Shown piece by piece: positions 63,406 to 64,000 of a stretch of DNA of 64,000 bases. Every line of letters begins with the position of its first letter. Position 1 is the stretch's first letter. The position numbers and the translations under genes are program-made. Where the stretch lies: assembly GCA_039704465.1 (NCBI GenBank), contig JASFAU010000001.1, positions 806,001 through 870,000 on the forward strand, written 5' to 3'. The notes beneath the pieces were generated by a model that saw nothing but the letters and a program-made list of their open reading frames with translations, was not told where the DNA came from and did not search any database. The DNA is from Plasmodiophora brassicae (Eukaryota > Endomyxa > Phytomyxea > Plasmodiophorida > Plasmodiophoridae).

Positions 63406-64000
63406 CCGGATCACGACACGACGCGTCCGCAAATGGCCACGGAGGCGAGCAACGTCGCGGTGTGCACACCCGTCGGGCCCACACGTTTACCACTGAGCGT
63501 CCCCCGTCAACGCTCGTACGACGTCGCCTGTGCACGATACCGCTGACCGGGGCGAGACACCAGCAACTACAGCAGGGTGCGACAACTCTGCTGGAGCCCA
63601 CCCGGGGTCGATGCCAGTCCAGTGTCCCTGGGGGCGCGTTCGATCACAACGGCGTATCCTTTCCAGGATGGTGCGGTCGTTGGCTGGCAATTCAACGCCT
63701 TTTAGCTTCGCTCGTGCCCGGAATGGCCAACGCATTTCACGCCACATCGTCATCACCGGCATGGTGCTCATGCGGAGCCCTGCCTCGTCTCAAGCAACGC
63801 CCAACAAAGCGCTCCTGGACTTCCCTGTACATAATTGATACGCCACCAGCGACAGCATGGACATCGCTCTGCCTAAAGGCAGGATGGCAAACGTTAGCCA
63901 CGTTCTACGATTGTACTTTCAGAATTTAAGCGAGGCCTGTGCGAATTCATAGGGTACGAAGGCAATAGAGCATGGTTGTGTTCCGAGTTTGGACGTTGTA
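63406..64000. other. Upstream of RagC to window edge, no gene supported
   Basis: ORFs of up to about 100 codons occur on both strands, but none shows conserved domains or splice partners. A gene may begin beyond the right edge. Confidence 0.35.

Noticed and set aside
1..64000. CRISPR arrays, bacterial operons, phage genes
   Set aside because: None seen. Introns, eukaryotic tRNAs with Pol III terminators and eukaryote-only genes show nuclear eukaryotic DNA.

Overview
The window is nuclear DNA of a unicellular eukaryote with a compact genome. About forty protein genes lie close together on both strands. Most are broken by very short spliceosomal introns (mostly 45-75 nt, GT-AG, often with a CTAAC or CTGAC branch-like motif), and third codon positions are rich in G and C. 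The mix of genes suggests a flagellated, chitin-making, probably parasitic protist: two chitin synthases, flagellar genes (IFT57 and a giant ASH/HYDIN-type protein), several secreted or membrane-anchored proteins without recognisable domains, and a secreted ankyrin protein. My best guess is a plasmodiophorid such as Plasmodiophora. That is inference from gene content, not from a marker gene. Exon structures were built by hand from reading frame, splice-site and phase agreement, and similarity to families I know.

Layout. 1-7.8 kb: a coiled-coil IQ protein (cut by the window edge), the mRNA-export helicase DBP5, a membrane protein, an acidic coiled-coil protein, the rRNA-processing factor EFG1 and a probable ciliary protein. 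8-13.4 kb: a secreted ankyrin protein, tRNA-Pro, an Aha1-domain protein, a secreted helical protein, a small membrane protein and a PSMD9-like proteasome chaperone. 13.6-19.8 kb: a calcium-regulated ATP-Mg/Pi carrier, RNA polymerase III subunit RPC8, UBA4/MOCS3, a methyltransferase with an IQ motif and a DsbA-fold isomerase. 20-25.1 kb: an unassigned gene, two convergent single-pass membrane proteins that look like paralogues, a mitoribosomal mL50-like protein and a secreted repeat protein. 25.2-38.2 kb: PIGC, then chitin synthase, glutathione transferase, glutathione transferase, IFT57, an unknown gene and chitin synthase. The two transferases form a near-perfect 1.1-kb inverted duplication, and the chitin synthases flank them in mirrored orientation. 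38.4-52.6 kb: TRAPPC1, tRNA-Ser and a 12-exon gene for a protein of about 4,080 residues built of ASH-type domains. 52.7-64 kb: two divergent secreted or membrane proteins, a PH-GAF-GAF protein, a small unknown, a peroxisomal carrier, an apparent L-type lectin-cornichon fusion, LYRM2 and RagC.

Together the genes cover secretion and cell-surface construction (PIGC, TRAPPC1, lectin-cornichon, chitin synthases, secreted proteins), flagella (IFT57, ASH giant), nutrient signalling (RagC) and housekeeping. The strongest candidate for something undescribed is the lectin-cornichon fusion at 59990-61439. Next come the palindromic glutathione-transferase locus and the paired membrane proteins whose tails carry ESCRT/WW-type short motifs.
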